Positions 8,017 through 17,500 of a DNA stretch of 64,000 nt are shown here, one piece after another. Source of the stretch: JABDOU01 sp041609995 (GTDB lineage Bacteria; Actinomycetota; Acidimicrobiia; Spongiisociales; SHLN01); the NCBI GenBank assembly GCA_041609995.1, contig JBFIPU010000004.1, positions 27,326 to 91,325 on the forward strand, in the 5' to 3' direction. The notes under the pieces were generated by a model, which had not been told where the DNA came from, ran no database searches, and saw only the letters and a program-made list of their open reading frames with translations. The stretch's first letter is position 1, and the number at the start of each line of letters is the position of its first letter. The position numbers and the translations under genes are program-made.

Positions 8017-8372
8017 TGGATGTTCGCCTGAGCCTGGTGGCCCTGGATTGCCCCGAGCCGCTGGCTCTCGCCCGTTTCTATTCCGACCTGACCGGCTGGC
8101 CCATCGGCCGCACCGATGCCGACTGGGTGGAACTGGACGCCGACGGCACTGTCACCATCGCCTTCCAACTGGCCCCCGACCACGTACCCCCCGTCTGGCC
8201 GTCGTCCGACCACCCCCAGCAGCTCCATCTCGATTTTGAGGTCGACGACCTGGAAGCAGGCGAGGAGTTCGCCGTATCCATCGGCGCGGTCAAAACGGAA
8301 TTCCAGCCGTCCGACAACTGGACCGTTTTTCTCGATCCGGCCGGCCACCCGTTCTGTCTGGTACGCACCTGA
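8016..8372 (+). CDS. VOC (glyoxalase/bleomycin-resistance fold) family protein
   Basis: A 118-residue protein starting at a GTG that overlaps the previous stop by one base, so translation is probably coupled. It shows the VOC pattern: LSLVALDCPEPLALARFYSDLTGW at the N-terminus, a QLHLDFEVDDLEAGEEF middle strand-helix, and the closing FLDPAGHPFCLV. One beta-alpha-beta-beta-beta module pair is present, as in actinobacterial VOC proteins that bind a metal through His and Glu. The His of HLDFEV is present. Substrate is unknown; coupling with the fused reductase suggests related chemistry, but that is inference. Confidence 0.85.
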   Translation: MDVRLSLVALDCPEPLALARFYSDLTGWPIGRTDADWVELDADGTVTIAFQLAPDHVPPVWPSSDHPQQLHLDFEVDDLEAGEEFAVSIGAVKTEFQPSDNWTVFLDPAGHPFCLVRT

Positions 8373-8727
8373 CATCGGGCGAGGTTGTCCCCGCGTATTC
8401 GACCCAACCCACTTCGTCTTGCAGGCACCTCAGGTCGACGAGGTCACCCGCGATCACCATCGCCGAACGGGGCGGTGTTGACCTCATAGCGGCGATCTCG
8501 ACGAACGCGGCGCAGTCCCGGAGGCGACGTCAACACCGGTGGCAAACTGATCCATCACCTGCCGCCGGTCGTCGAAGCCCTCAGCAATGACTCGACGGCC
8601 ACAACGACCAGAATCACCGGACGCGATCAACAGGTGGTCTCGACGCCGGCTGTGGTGACGTTCGAGGCAAGACCGACGAAGCTCGGAACTGCAGCCCTCT
8701 CGAGGCAATATTGCATCCCGGCGGGGA
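8373..8727. other. Intergenic stretch without a credible gene
   Basis: About 355 bp between the VOC gene and the end of kup. I see no intact gene, strong hairpin or repeat. On the minus strand around 8500-8600 one frame reads RRVIAEGFDDRRQVMDQF, which recalls the VIAEGVE motif of EAL phosphodiesterase domains, but the surrounding frame shows no further EAL motifs. At most it is a decayed fragment. Confidence 0.4.
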
Positions 8728-10569
8728 TCAGATGGGAATCTGTACTCCCAGTTCGAACACCCGGTCGGGGGGCAGATGAAAGAAGTCGCTGGCCCGCGTG
8801 GCGTTGCGGTGAAGCACCGCATAGATCGTGTCAGGGACTCTCCTCAGACCGCGATGCCCGCTCACCACCCGCTCCTTGCCCACGAAATACACGGCGTCGG
8901 TGGGATCGAAGCCGAACCTGCCGACCACGATCGCCGCCAGCGCCGCCGGGACGTCGGGCTGCTCGATGAAACCGTACGTGAGCCTGATCTGGAAGAATCC
9001 ATCGCCGAGTTCGTGGAGATTGAAGCGGGCGGCAGGCAGCATCCGGGGCACACCGGCAGATCGAACCTCTACCAGCAGGATGCGCTCATGGAGCACCTCG
9101 TTTGCCCGCAGGTTCTGCAGCAAGGCCTGGGGAGCGGTCGACGCGTTACGTGTTAGATAGACGGCGGTGCCAGGAACCCGTCGCTGAGGATGCTCCTGGA
9201 TCGAGGCGATGAACCGCTCGATCGGGAGCGGATCGTCTTCGTGCAGCTTGGTACTCAACCGGGCGCGACCGCTGCGCCAGATGAGAATCACCCCGAATAC
9301 CGCACCACCGATGACCAGCGGCACCCATCCGCCCACGGGGATCTTGATGATGTTGGCGGCGAAGAAGGCGAAATCCACCGCGAGGAACCCGCTGATGACC
9401 AGGCCCGCCTGCCACGATCGCCAGCCCCATTGCCGGGCGGCCACCCGGTAGAGCAGCAGGGTGGTGATCACCATGGTGGTGGTGACCGCGACCCCATACG
9501 CAGCGGCCAGGTTGGATGAGGACCCGAACCCGACGACGAGCGCGATGCAAGCGATCATCAGACCGTAGTTGACCGATCCAATGTACACCTGGCCGATCTC
9601 GCGAGGGGAGGTGTGGTCGACTTTGAGGCGGGGAAGGAACCCGAGCTGGATCGCCTGCGTCGTCAGCGAGAACGCTCCCGTGATCAGAGCTTGGGAGGCA
9701 ATGACGGTGGCGGCGGTCGCCAGCACGATCAAGGGCACGACCAGGCTGGGCGGCGCCAGCCGGTAAAAGGGGTTGTCGATGGCATCAGGGCTTTCGAGCA
9801 GGAGCGCCCCCTGCCCCAGATAGTTGAGGACCAGGGCGGGGAAAACAATGGTGAACCAGCCGAGGCGGATGGGCCGGGTCCCGAAATGGCCCATATCGGC
9901 GTAGAGAGCCTCAGCACCCGTCACGACCAGGAAGACGGCTCCGAGCGACAGGAAAGCGCTGCCGGGCTGATCGGTGAAGAACCCGACGGCGTGCAAGGGA
10001 TTGAACGCTGCCAGCACCCCGGGTTCGGATGCGACATGGAGAGCACCGAGTATGCCGAGCGTGGTGAACCAGGCAACCATGACCGGGCCGAACACGCGGC
10101 CGATCACAGCGGTGCCCCGGCGCTGCACGGCGAACAGGACGATGAGGATGAGAACGGCCAAGGGCACCACGAATGGCTCGAGCGCTGGAGCCGCCAGTTC
10201 CACACCCTCCACCGCCGACAGCACGGAAATGGCCGGCGTGATCATCCCGTCGCCATACAGCAGTGCCGTGCCGATCAGCCCGAGCAACACGAGCCCTGAC
10301 CCGCGCTGCGGGGTGCCAAGGCGGCTGATCGGCGACACCAGGGCCGTCAGGGCGAGGATGCCACCTTCGCCGTGATTGTCGGCCCGCATGACGAACACGA
10401 GGTATTTGATGCTGACCACCACCACGAGCGCCCACAGCATTGTCGACAGAATGCCTAGGACGGCGTCGTCGGTGACGGCGAGACGCCCTGCGTGGAACGA
10501 CTCGCGGAACGCGTAGAGAGGACTCGTCCCGATGTCGCCATAGACGACACCGAGCGCTCCCAGCGACAT
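8728..10569 (-). CDS. kup: KUP-family potassium uptake transporter
   Basis: A 613-residue K+/H+ symporter of the inner membrane, of the usual KUP length. It opens with LGALGVVYGDIGTSPLYAFRE, the family signature, followed by a second conserved stretch VMRADNHGEGGILAL. About twelve membrane helices fill residues 1-435. The C-terminal 170 residues are a soluble domain containing the typical VPRVPGTAVYLT-like segment (RRVPGTAVYLTRNASTAPQAL). Its start is the ATG at 10569; the preceding 1 kb holds the 60-bp tandem repeat and ncRNA B on the same strand, so kup might be controlled by read-through from that transcript. Assignment is certain. Confidence 0.95.
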   Translation of the reverse strand: MSLGALGVVYGDIGTSPLYAFRESFHAGRLAVTDDAVLGILSTMLWALVVVVSIKYLVFVMRADNHGEGGILALTALVSPISRLGTPQRGSGLVLLGLIGTALLYGDGMITPAISVLSAVEGVELAAPALEPFVVPLAVLILIVLFAVQRRGTAVIGRVFGPVMVAWFTTLGILGALHVASEPGVLAAFNPLHAVGFFTDQPGSAFLSLGAVFLVVTGAEALYADMGHFGTRPIRLGWFTIVFPALVLNYLGQGALLLESPDAIDNPFYRLAPPSLVVPLIVLATAATVIASQALITGAFSLTTQAIQLGFLPRLKVDHTSPREIGQVYIGSVNYGLMIACIALVVGFGSSSNLAAAYGVAVTTTMVITTLLLYRVAARQWGWRSWQAGLVISGFLAVDFAFFAANIIKIPVGGWVPLVIGGAVFGVILIWRSGRARLSTKLHEDDPLPIERFIASIQEHPQRRVPGTAVYLTRNASTAPQALLQNLRANEVLHERILLVEVRSAGVPRMLPAARFNLHELGDGFFQIRLTYGFIEQPDVPAALAAIVVGRFGFDPTDAVYFVGKERVVSGHRGLRRVPDTIYAVLHRNATRASDFFHLPPDRVFELGVQIPI

Positions 10570-10680
10570 GAGAGCGACATAACGCCGCCCCCGGGAAGGT
10601 TCGTCCAGTTCTCAGTCCTCTTTCGCCCATACGCTAGGACGTCAACAGCACTCACTCCGCCCAGCAGCGGTCGCCGCCCG

Positions 10681-10800
10681 GGCCCGGTCAACCCGCGGGC
10701 TCCCGACGGCGATTTCCGCCACCTAGAACCCAGGGTTTCGGGCCCGGTCAACCCGCGGGCTCCCGACGGCGATTTCCGCCACCTAGAACCCAGGGTTTCG
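10681..10800. repeat. Perfect 60-bp tandem duplication
   Basis: Bases 10681-10740 and 10741-10800 are identical over all 60 positions. The unit begins ggcccggtcaacccgcgggc and ends cagggtttcg. It lies between the terminator of ncRNA B and the kup start. Read on the minus strand, each copy ends with a TTGACC box resembling a -35 element, but no matching -10 is evident. Perfect identity suggests a recent slippage or recombination event, or an assembly artefact. Confidence 0.95.
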
Positions 10801-10820
10801 GCTTGATCGACGCCTGACGC

Positions 10821-10880
10821 GCAAAAACCCCGGGCTGACAGTCATCTCCGAAGAGATGTCCGCCCTCTCGGGGTTTTTGC
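10821..10880 (-). terminator. Intrinsic terminator of ncRNA B
   Basis: A perfect 12-bp inverted repeat GCAAAAACCCCG (10821-10832) and CGGGGTTTTTGC (10869-10880). The interior contains a nested hairpin on the minus strand, CATCTC-TTCG-GAGATG, with a canonical C(UUCG)G tetraloop. As in the terminator at 6071-6136, the T-run lies inside the outer stem, so it may act in either direction. Confidence 0.75.
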
Positions 10881-11503
10881 TGGCACTGCCCACAATCCGC
10901 CTCAGGCGGCTGCGCGGCCCCGAAGAGCTGCGCCTCCGTCTTGGCGAACTGCTTTCTGCAGTGCCCGGCTCCGGTGTCAATTCCTGACTCAACAGGTCCA
11001 GCTGCCGCCTCCCGCTGCGTTCCACCTTGCGGTGGCTCGCGGCGCTCGGCCGCCGCCGGTTGGCTCCGGGGCCTAACCGAAGTCACGCTTCCAGTATCTC
11101 CGTGCCCGAAGGCACGATCACACCAGAGTTGTAACTCCAGTTCCGAAGCCCCGTCAGTTCGCTGCTTTCGGCACCTTGCGGTGACCGTCCGCAGCAGCCT
11201 TTCGGCGCTCCGGTCGCCGGACCCGTCCACGATCCTTGCGGACCGGGGCCGTCGCCCGGCCGGAAACTTCTCGGTATTCCCGCTCCTCCCGGTTCTTCCC
11301 TTGCGGTTCAAACACGGTCGGTTCAAGAGGGCCTAGAAGTCCCCAGACCTTCCGGATTCGACAGATCCCTCAGAGTCACCCGTTAAGACAAGCTCCTCGG
11401 TCCCTGCCAAACCTGCTGCCTCGACGTCGCCTCCGAGGCAAAGCCTCGGCCACTCCGCCGACACAACATCGGTCGGCCGCTGCCAGGATTTCTCCCGATC
11501 AGC
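10821..11503 (-). ncRNA. ncRNA B: large structured RNA candidate, about 680 nt
   Basis: This noncoding stretch, read on the minus strand, is packed with short perfect hairpins closed by stable tetraloops. Examples in plus coordinates: 11433-11449 (CCGAGGC/GCCTCGG), 11101-11116 (CGTGCC-TTCG-GGCACG), 11022-11035 (CCACC-GCAA-GGTGG), 10897-10909 (CCGCC/GGCGG), 10948-10962 (ACTGC/GCAGT). Others are GGTCC-GCAA-GGATC, CACC-GCAA-GGTG and GCC-GAAA-GGC. Repeated GNRA and UUCG loops are a mark of large folded RNAs. A good promoter precedes it and a terminator ends it. I looked for RNase P, tmRNA and group I/II intron signatures and found none. It could also be a long leader of kup, which follows 250 bp downstream. 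Confidence 0.6.
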
Positions 11504-11509
11504 CCCTGC

Positions 11510-11538
11510 ACAATATGCGTTCCAGGGGGGCTCGTCAA
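11510..11538 (-). promoter_or_regulatory. Predicted sigma-70-type promoter of ncRNA B
   Basis: On the minus strand TTGACG (11538-11533) and TATTGT (11515-11510) are separated by exactly 17 bases. Transcription would start near 11503 and run away from the AdnA-like gene. It is the best promoter match I found in the window. Confidence 0.6.
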
Positions 11539-11656
11539 ACCTGGGGCCTGCTTTGTTTTCGCGCTCTGATTGCTTCTTTCGCGACCGCGGAAAGTGGCAT
11601 TTGACCGCATGGTTACGCGGCCAGACGCGTCATACCCGATCGCTAGGTTCTGGGCC

Positions 11657-14581
11657 ATGTCACGGCTGGAAATCCGACCAGAGCAGTGGCCGTCGGCGAT
11701 CGCGGAGACCGACGGTCCGCAGATCGTCGTGGGCGGTCCCGGAACGGGCAAAACAGAGTTCCTGGTCCGGCGAGCCACCCATCTGATACGCGCCGGCATC
11801 GATCCTGGTGAAATCGTCGTCCTCGGTTTCTCGCGGCGTGGGGCCGCCGACATTCGGAATCGCATCGAACGGGAACTCGACGACACCACCGCCCAGGTGT
11901 CCGCTTCGACCTTCCATTCGCTGGCGCTGCGCATCCTCGAGACCCACGGGTCGAATTCGGGTCTGGCGCCCAACCTGCTGACCGCCAACGAGCAAGTGGC
12001 GTTCGTGGCCGATCTCCTTTCCGGCGAGGACCGCTCCGACTGGGCGATTCCTTACCGACCCATCCTCCAGACCTCCCGCTTCGCCCAGGAGGTCAGCGAC
12101 TTTCTCCTACGCTGCTCCGAGCAGCGGATCGGTCCCGAGCGGCTGAGAGAATTCGAGCGGGATGATTGGAGAGGCTTCCCGCAGTTCTTCGACCGTTATC
12201 GGCGCCGACTGTCAGAAACGAACCGCCTCGACTACGGGTCGTTGATGACCAACGCGGTCGATCTACTCGACGACGATGCCGTCGCTGCCGCCCTTGCAGC
12301 CCAGTTTCGCTACGTCCTCGCCGATGAATTCCAGGACACGTCCTACGTGCAAGCCCAGTTCCTTCACGGGCTCTACCGCCACCACCACAATCTGACGGCT
12401 GCCGCCGATCCCTATCAGTCTGTCTACAGCTTCCGGGGCACCGACCTTCGCAACGTCGATCGTTTCCCTGACGAGTTTCCAGCCGCCGATGGCAGCCCGG
12501 CGCGGCGGATCATCCTCACGACCTCCTTCCGGGTTCCGGACGAGATTCTCCGCGCCGCCGAAGCCCTCACCGCCCACCTCGACCTCCCTGGGGCGGCCGG
12601 CCCGGTCGAGGGAGTGGCGGCGGCCGGGCGGGTGGAGGCGTATCGCTTCGATCAGGCGACCGAAGAGGCCGAGTGGGTCGCTCGCGAGATCGAACGAGCC
12701 CACGTCGCCGACGGCACGCCTTACGACGCAATTGCTGTGTTCGTCCGAACGAAGAAGCGGTTCATGGCCGAACTGTCACGTGCACTCGAGCGTAGGAGGA
12801 TCCCCCACAACCGCCCTGATTCACGCCTGGTCGACCACCCCGCAGTTCGGATCGTGTTTGACCTCGTCACGGCGGCGTGCACCACGGGAGCAGACCACAA
12901 CCGGGCCATACGCCGGCTGGCACTGGGTCCGCTGTTGCGGCTGTCTCCCGGCGAACTCCACCGCCTCGAAACCCGTGTTGCCGCCGGGGGCTGGGCCGCC
13001 GTCCTCGAATACCATTCCCCAGAGGCGGCCGCCATCGCCGCTCTCATCTCGTCGCCCGAATGGGCGACCGAGGCGGCTGCAGCAGAAGGGTTGTGGCACA
13101 TCTGGGCGTCGCTTCCGCAGCTGGCCTCCGTTGCCAACGATCCCGACGCCTCGTACGAGCGGCACGGCTGGTCGTCGCTGGGGCAGGTCCTGGGCCGTCA
13201 GTTCGACCGTGACCCTGCGATCTCGCTGCGCCAGTATCTCGGCTGGACCGAAAAGGACGACTTCGAGGCCGACCCGTTACTCCAGTACCGCCCCACGCCA
13301 GAACCCGAGGTGACCTTGACAACACTCCACCAGGCAAAGGGCCTCGAGTTCGACACCGTCTTCATCGCCGATGCAGTCGAGGGAGTGTTTCCCGACCTGC
13401 GGTCCCGCGAGTCGTTGCTGGGGACGCGCCACCTGTCGAGGTCGCTGCCCACCGATGTGGTCGAATACCAACGCTTTCGGCTCCAGGAAGAGACCCGGCT
13501 GGCATACACCGCCATGACTCGGGCGTCGCGCCGGGTCGTGTGGACGGCCACCGGCGTCGCCGATGATCTCCACCCGGGTGGTCCGAGCCGTTTTCTGGAC
13601 AGGCTCGGCGGTCCGGCAGGACGGCCACCGGGGCACGACCGTCCTGTCTCGGCAACCGAGGCGGAGGCCTGGCTGCGACGCCTGGCCGCCGATCCGGGGG
13701 CGGGCCGCGCCGCCCGCTCAGCTGCGATTTCCAATCTGGCGGCGGGGCCGTCGTGGGGTGGGCGCCACCCAGCCGCCATAGCCGGCGTCTTGCCGCGCGG
13801 CAGCGACAGTGGAATCCACACCCCCGGACAGCTCTTCCTTTCCCCTTCGCAGGCCGATGCCTACGGACGCTGCCCCCGCCGGTACGTGTTCGAACGCAAA
13901 CTCGGGTTCACCAGCGGCACCAGCGTACATCTCGAACTGGGCAAGACCATCCACGAGGTCATCCACCAGACCGATACCACCTACGAGGCGCCCGAGCCGG
14001 CCGACGCGCTCGCCGTATTGGACGCACGCTGGGCGCCAGAAGGTCTCGGCGGACCGCCTTGGGCCGATGCCTGGCTCGAGCGAGCGCGCGAAATGCTCAC
14101 GGTGCTCTACGAGAATCGCAATGCCGCCCACGAGCTCATCGCCTCTGAACACCCGGTTCAGTACGCCGCCGACGATGTGACCTGGCGGGGCCAGATCGAC
14201 CGGGTCGAACGTCGCAACGACCAGGTATGGATCGTCGACTACAAGACGTCCCGCACCCCGATCCCGCAGGACGACGCCGCCGCCTCGATCCAACTCGGGT
14301 TCTACGTCCTGGCGGCCCAGCACGATCCCGAAGTGTCCAGGCACGGGCCGATCGGGGGCGCCGAATTGTGGTATCCGGCCTGTCCCCAGCGCAGGCAGCC
14401 GTTTGCCACGCGCAGCTTCGACATGGGCAATCTGCCGCTCGTGCAGGAGGCGATGGCGGGCCTGGCGGCCGACGTCGAAGCCGAGCGGTGGGAACCGGTC
14501 CCGGGCGATGCGTGTCGCAATTGTTCGGTGCGGTCATCGTGCCCGGCGGTACCGGAGGGACAGGAGCCATACCTCGCATGA
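11657..14581 (+). CDS. adnA: AdnA-like UvrD/Rep helicase with C-terminal RecB-type nuclease
   Basis: A 974-residue ATP-dependent helicase-nuclease subunit for resecting DNA double-strand ends. The ATG at 11657 (MSRLEIRPEQW) is preferred; the frame extends 29 codons further upstream without family sequence. SF1 motifs: Walker A GGPGTGKT at 26-33, motif Ia region VVLGFSRRGAADIRNRIE, Walker B LADEFQDTS, motif III AAADPYQSVYSFRGTD, motif V TTLHQAKGLEFDTVFI, motif VI EETRLAYTAMTRASR. The C-terminal third is a PD-(D/E)XK nuclease: YGRCPRRYVFERKL, QIDRVERRNDQVWIVDYKTS, then Cys cluster CRNCSVRSSC. The nuclease appears intact. It overlaps the next gene by ATGA. In mycobacteria adnA and adnB are likewise adjacent and form a heterodimer; assigning this one as AdnA rests on order and the GGPGTGKT form. 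Confidence 0.85.
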   Translation: MSRLEIRPEQWPSAIAETDGPQIVVGGPGTGKTEFLVRRATHLIRAGIDPGEIVVLGFSRRGAADIRNRIERELDDTTAQVSASTFHSLALRILETHGSNSGLAPNLLTANEQVAFVADLLSGEDRSDWAIPYRPILQTSRFAQEVSDFLLRCSEQRIGPERLREFERDDWRGFPQFFDRYRRRLSETNRLDYGSLMTNAVDLLDDDAVAAALAAQFRYVLADEFQDTSYVQAQFLHGLYRHHHNLTAAADPYQSVYSFRGTDLRNVDRFPDEFPAADGSPARRIILTTSFRVPDEILRAAEALTAHLDLPGAAGPVEGVAAAGRVEAYRFDQATEEAEWVAREIERAHVADGTPYDAIAVFVRTKKRFMAELSRALERRRIPHNRPDSRLVDHPAVRIVFDLVTAACTTGADHNRAIRRLALGPLLRLSPGELHRLETRVAAGGWAAVLEYHSPEAAAIAALISSPEWATEAAAAEGLWHIWASLPQLASVANDPDASYERHGWSSLGQVLGRQFDRDPAISLRQYLGWTEKDDFEADPLLQYRPTPEPEVTLTTLHQAKGLEFDTVFIADAVEGVFPDLRSRESLLGTRHLSRSLPTDVVEYQRFRLQEETRLAYTAMTRASRRVVWTATGVADDLHPGGPSRFLDRLGGPAGRPPGHDRPVSATEAEAWLRRLAADPGAGRAARSAAISNLAAGPSWGGRHPAAIAGVLPRGSDSGIHTPGQLFLSPSQADAYGRCPRRYVFERKLGFTSGTSVHLELGKTIHEVIHQTDTTYEAPEPADALAVLDARWAPEGLGGPPWADAWLERAREMLTVLYENRNAAHELIASEHPVQYAADDVTWRGQIDRVERRNDQVWIVDYKTSRTPIPQDDAAASIQLGFYVLAAQHDPEVSRHGPIGGAELWYPACPQRRQPFATRSFDMGNLPLVQEAMAGLAADVEAERWEPVPGDACRNCSVRSSCPAVPEGQEPYLA

Positions 14582-17500
14582 CGATCGAGCCCACCGATGA
14601 ACAGCAGGCGATCATGATTTTCGATCCCGGCCGTCCTCTGCGGGTGGCGGCCGGTGCCGGAACCGGCAAGACCTCCACGATCGCCATGCGACTCGAGACC
14701 CTCATTTCGGCGGGCCGCGTCGAGCCGGAGTCCACGCTCGGCATCACGTTCACCGTCAAAGCTGCGGAAGAGCTCGATCATCGGCTGCGGACCCGCCTGC
14801 CCGAACTGGCGGGCGCGGGACGCACACCGGTCGTGTCCACCTACCACGGCTTCGCCTTCTCGATCGTTCGCGAATTCGGCGGCTACCTGGGGCTGCAGCA
14901 GGATCCGAGGGTCATCACCCCCGGGTTCGGGCGTCAACTGCTGCTCGAGACGCTCGGTGAGGGTTCGTACGAATCCCTCGACTTGACGCACCCCCGGGGC
15001 CGGATCGAGGAGCTCGTGGCGTTGGGAGGCGAACTCGCCAACCACCTCTATCGGCCAGAAGACCTTCCGGAGCCCGACGGAATCGACGACGTGAGCGGAC
15101 GCCGGGCCGAGCTCGGCGAAGTTTTGCGGCGCTACCAGCTGAAGAAGCGAGCCCTCGGCGCCGTCGATTTCGGGGACATGATCTCCATCGCTCACGAGAT
15201 CGTCACCACCATCGACCGCGTGCGGGCGGAACTCCGCCGGAGGCATCGACTGGTTCTGCTCGACGAATACCAGGACACCAACGCCGCCCAGCGACGCTTG
15301 CTGTTGGCGCTGTTCGGCGAGGGCCACTCGGTTACCGCAGTCGGCGACACCGGCCAGACCATATACGAATGGCGGGGGGCGACGACCCACAACTTCAACG
15401 CCTTCCCCACCGACTTCGCGGACGAAGACGGTCGACCCGCCACCACCCTCGCCCTCACCGCCAACTATCGCTCCGGCCAGGCGATTCTCGATCTGGCCAA
15501 TCACATTCGGAGACGCACCGGCGAAGGCGACGCGCATGGGTTGCGGGCCCATCCGGAGAACCCGCCGGCGGCGATCTCGACCGCCTGGTTCCACAATGCC
15601 GTCGACGAGGCCAACTGGATCGCCCAAGAGGTCCAGCGGTTGCGGGAAGAGGCCGAGATCTCCCGACGGGACGGCTCTCCGATCCGCTGGCGGGACATCG
15701 CGGTGCTGTTCCGCAAGAATGCACAGATCGATTTGGTTCGTCAGGCCCTGGAAGCCGAGGGGATCCCGGTCGAAGTCGCCTCCATCGGGGCGCTGGTGCA
15801 CGTCCCCGAGGTCGCCCAGCTCCACGCCTGGCTCCAGTTGCTCGAACGCGGCGATTTGGACGGACCGATTCTGCGCATCCTCCTCGGTCCCCGCTTTCGG
15901 CTGGGTATCGGGGAGATCGCGCAGCTGGTTGGTTGGCGGCGCCACGAGGCCAGCACCCACCTGCTCGATGCGATCGAGGCGGTGGCGACCGGCGCCGGGG
16001 AGGCCCCTCCGGTGGAAGAGGGCATTGCTCCCCGCCTCGAGCGATTCTGGGAGGAGTACCGGGAGCTGCTCGTCGTGGCCCAGGGCCTGACCCTGGGCGA
16101 CTTGTGCCGCCGGATTCTCGACACGACCTCAGCGTGGATCGAGATCGAGTCGATGCCCGATGCCGCCAGACTCTCTGCCCGACTCAACGTATATCGCTTT
16201 CTCGATCTGGCGGAGCAATGGAGTCCGCTCGAAGGGCGACCGTCCGTGGGGGCGTTCCTCGACTACCTCGATTCGCTTCTCGACGAGACGGCGGCAGACG
16301 AAATGGAGGCTGCCCAAGTCAGCAGTGAAGACGCCGTTGCGCTCCTCACGGTTCATCGCGCCAAAGGCCTGGAGTGGGAGGCGGTGTTTCTGCCCGCGCT
16401 CGCCGCCGGCGTGTTTCCCTCTCAAGCGCGAGGGGCCAATCCAGCCAGGTCGCCCGGGATCCTCCCCCGCTCGATGCAACCCGACGACGACGGTTCACTG
16501 GACACCGACACGCTGGTGACACGCCGACACGAACGACAGGAGTGGCGCACGGCCTACGTGGCCGTGACACGCGCCAAACAGCGTCTCATCGCCACCGGGG
16601 CCTTCTTCTACTCATTCGTGGTCCCCAAGCGGCCGAGCGAGTTGTTCGAGATGATCAACTCCGTTCCCGATGTGCTGGAACGCAGGCCGGTGGGGCCGGC
16701 ACCGTCCCGGGGAGAAGGCCCTGCCGCACTGACCATCGACACCACCCCCGCCCCGGATCCCGACTTCCTCGCAGGATGGAGGATGGAACTGACCAAGCAT
16801 CTGGACGAGACTCAAAGGGCGCCGGCCGAACCAGACGCTGCCTCCTCCCGGCATCTGGCCGAACAGCAGGCGGTGCTGTTCGAGCTTCCGCAGCCCGCCC
16901 CGCCCGCCCCCGCACCCGAGCCAACCCAGGTATCGGTGACCGGCCTGGTGACCTATGCCAGTTGCCCGAGAAGGTTCTTCTGGTCCCAGGTCGAGCGCCT
17001 GCCGCGCCGGCCGAGCCGGCGAGCCAGAGCAGGAACGCAGCTGCACCGTCGCATCGAGCTCTACAACCTGGGCAAGGTCCCGTTGGCAGAAGACCTCGAG
17101 TATGACGCAATGGAACCCGCAACCACGGGGCGCTTCGGAGCGTTCAAGAACTCGCGGCTGGGTGCCGACCGCCCGTTGCTGGTCGAGGCGCCATTCAACT
17201 ACCGCACCGAGCGGGGGGCGGTGCGCGGACGGGTGGACGCCGTCTACGGCGACGAAACGCAATGGGAGATCGTTGACTTCAAGTCAGGCAAGCCACGGGT
17301 TCCCGGATCGGAGATGATCCAGCTCCAGGCCTACGCCCTGGCCGCCCGAGCTGGCGGACTCGGCCGGCCGGCCCCGGCCAGGATCGATGTGACGTTCGCC
17401 TATCTGGGCGAGGGGTTTGCTACCCATACCGAGGAGGCCGACGAGGAATGGATGGCCGGCGCCGCCGCCACGGTCGCCGACACCTTGGGCCGCATCGACA

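Noticed and set aside
8484..8822. EAL-domain gene on the minus strand
   Set aside because: Only a VIAEG-like motif is visible; the frame overlaps the 3' end of kup and has no other EAL motifs.
10821..11503. RNase P RNA, tmRNA or a group II intron
   Set aside because: No GAGGAA-GTCC or ACAGAA-type RNase P segments, no tRNA-like ends or tag frame for tmRNA, and no domain V hairpin or GTGYG start for a group II intron.
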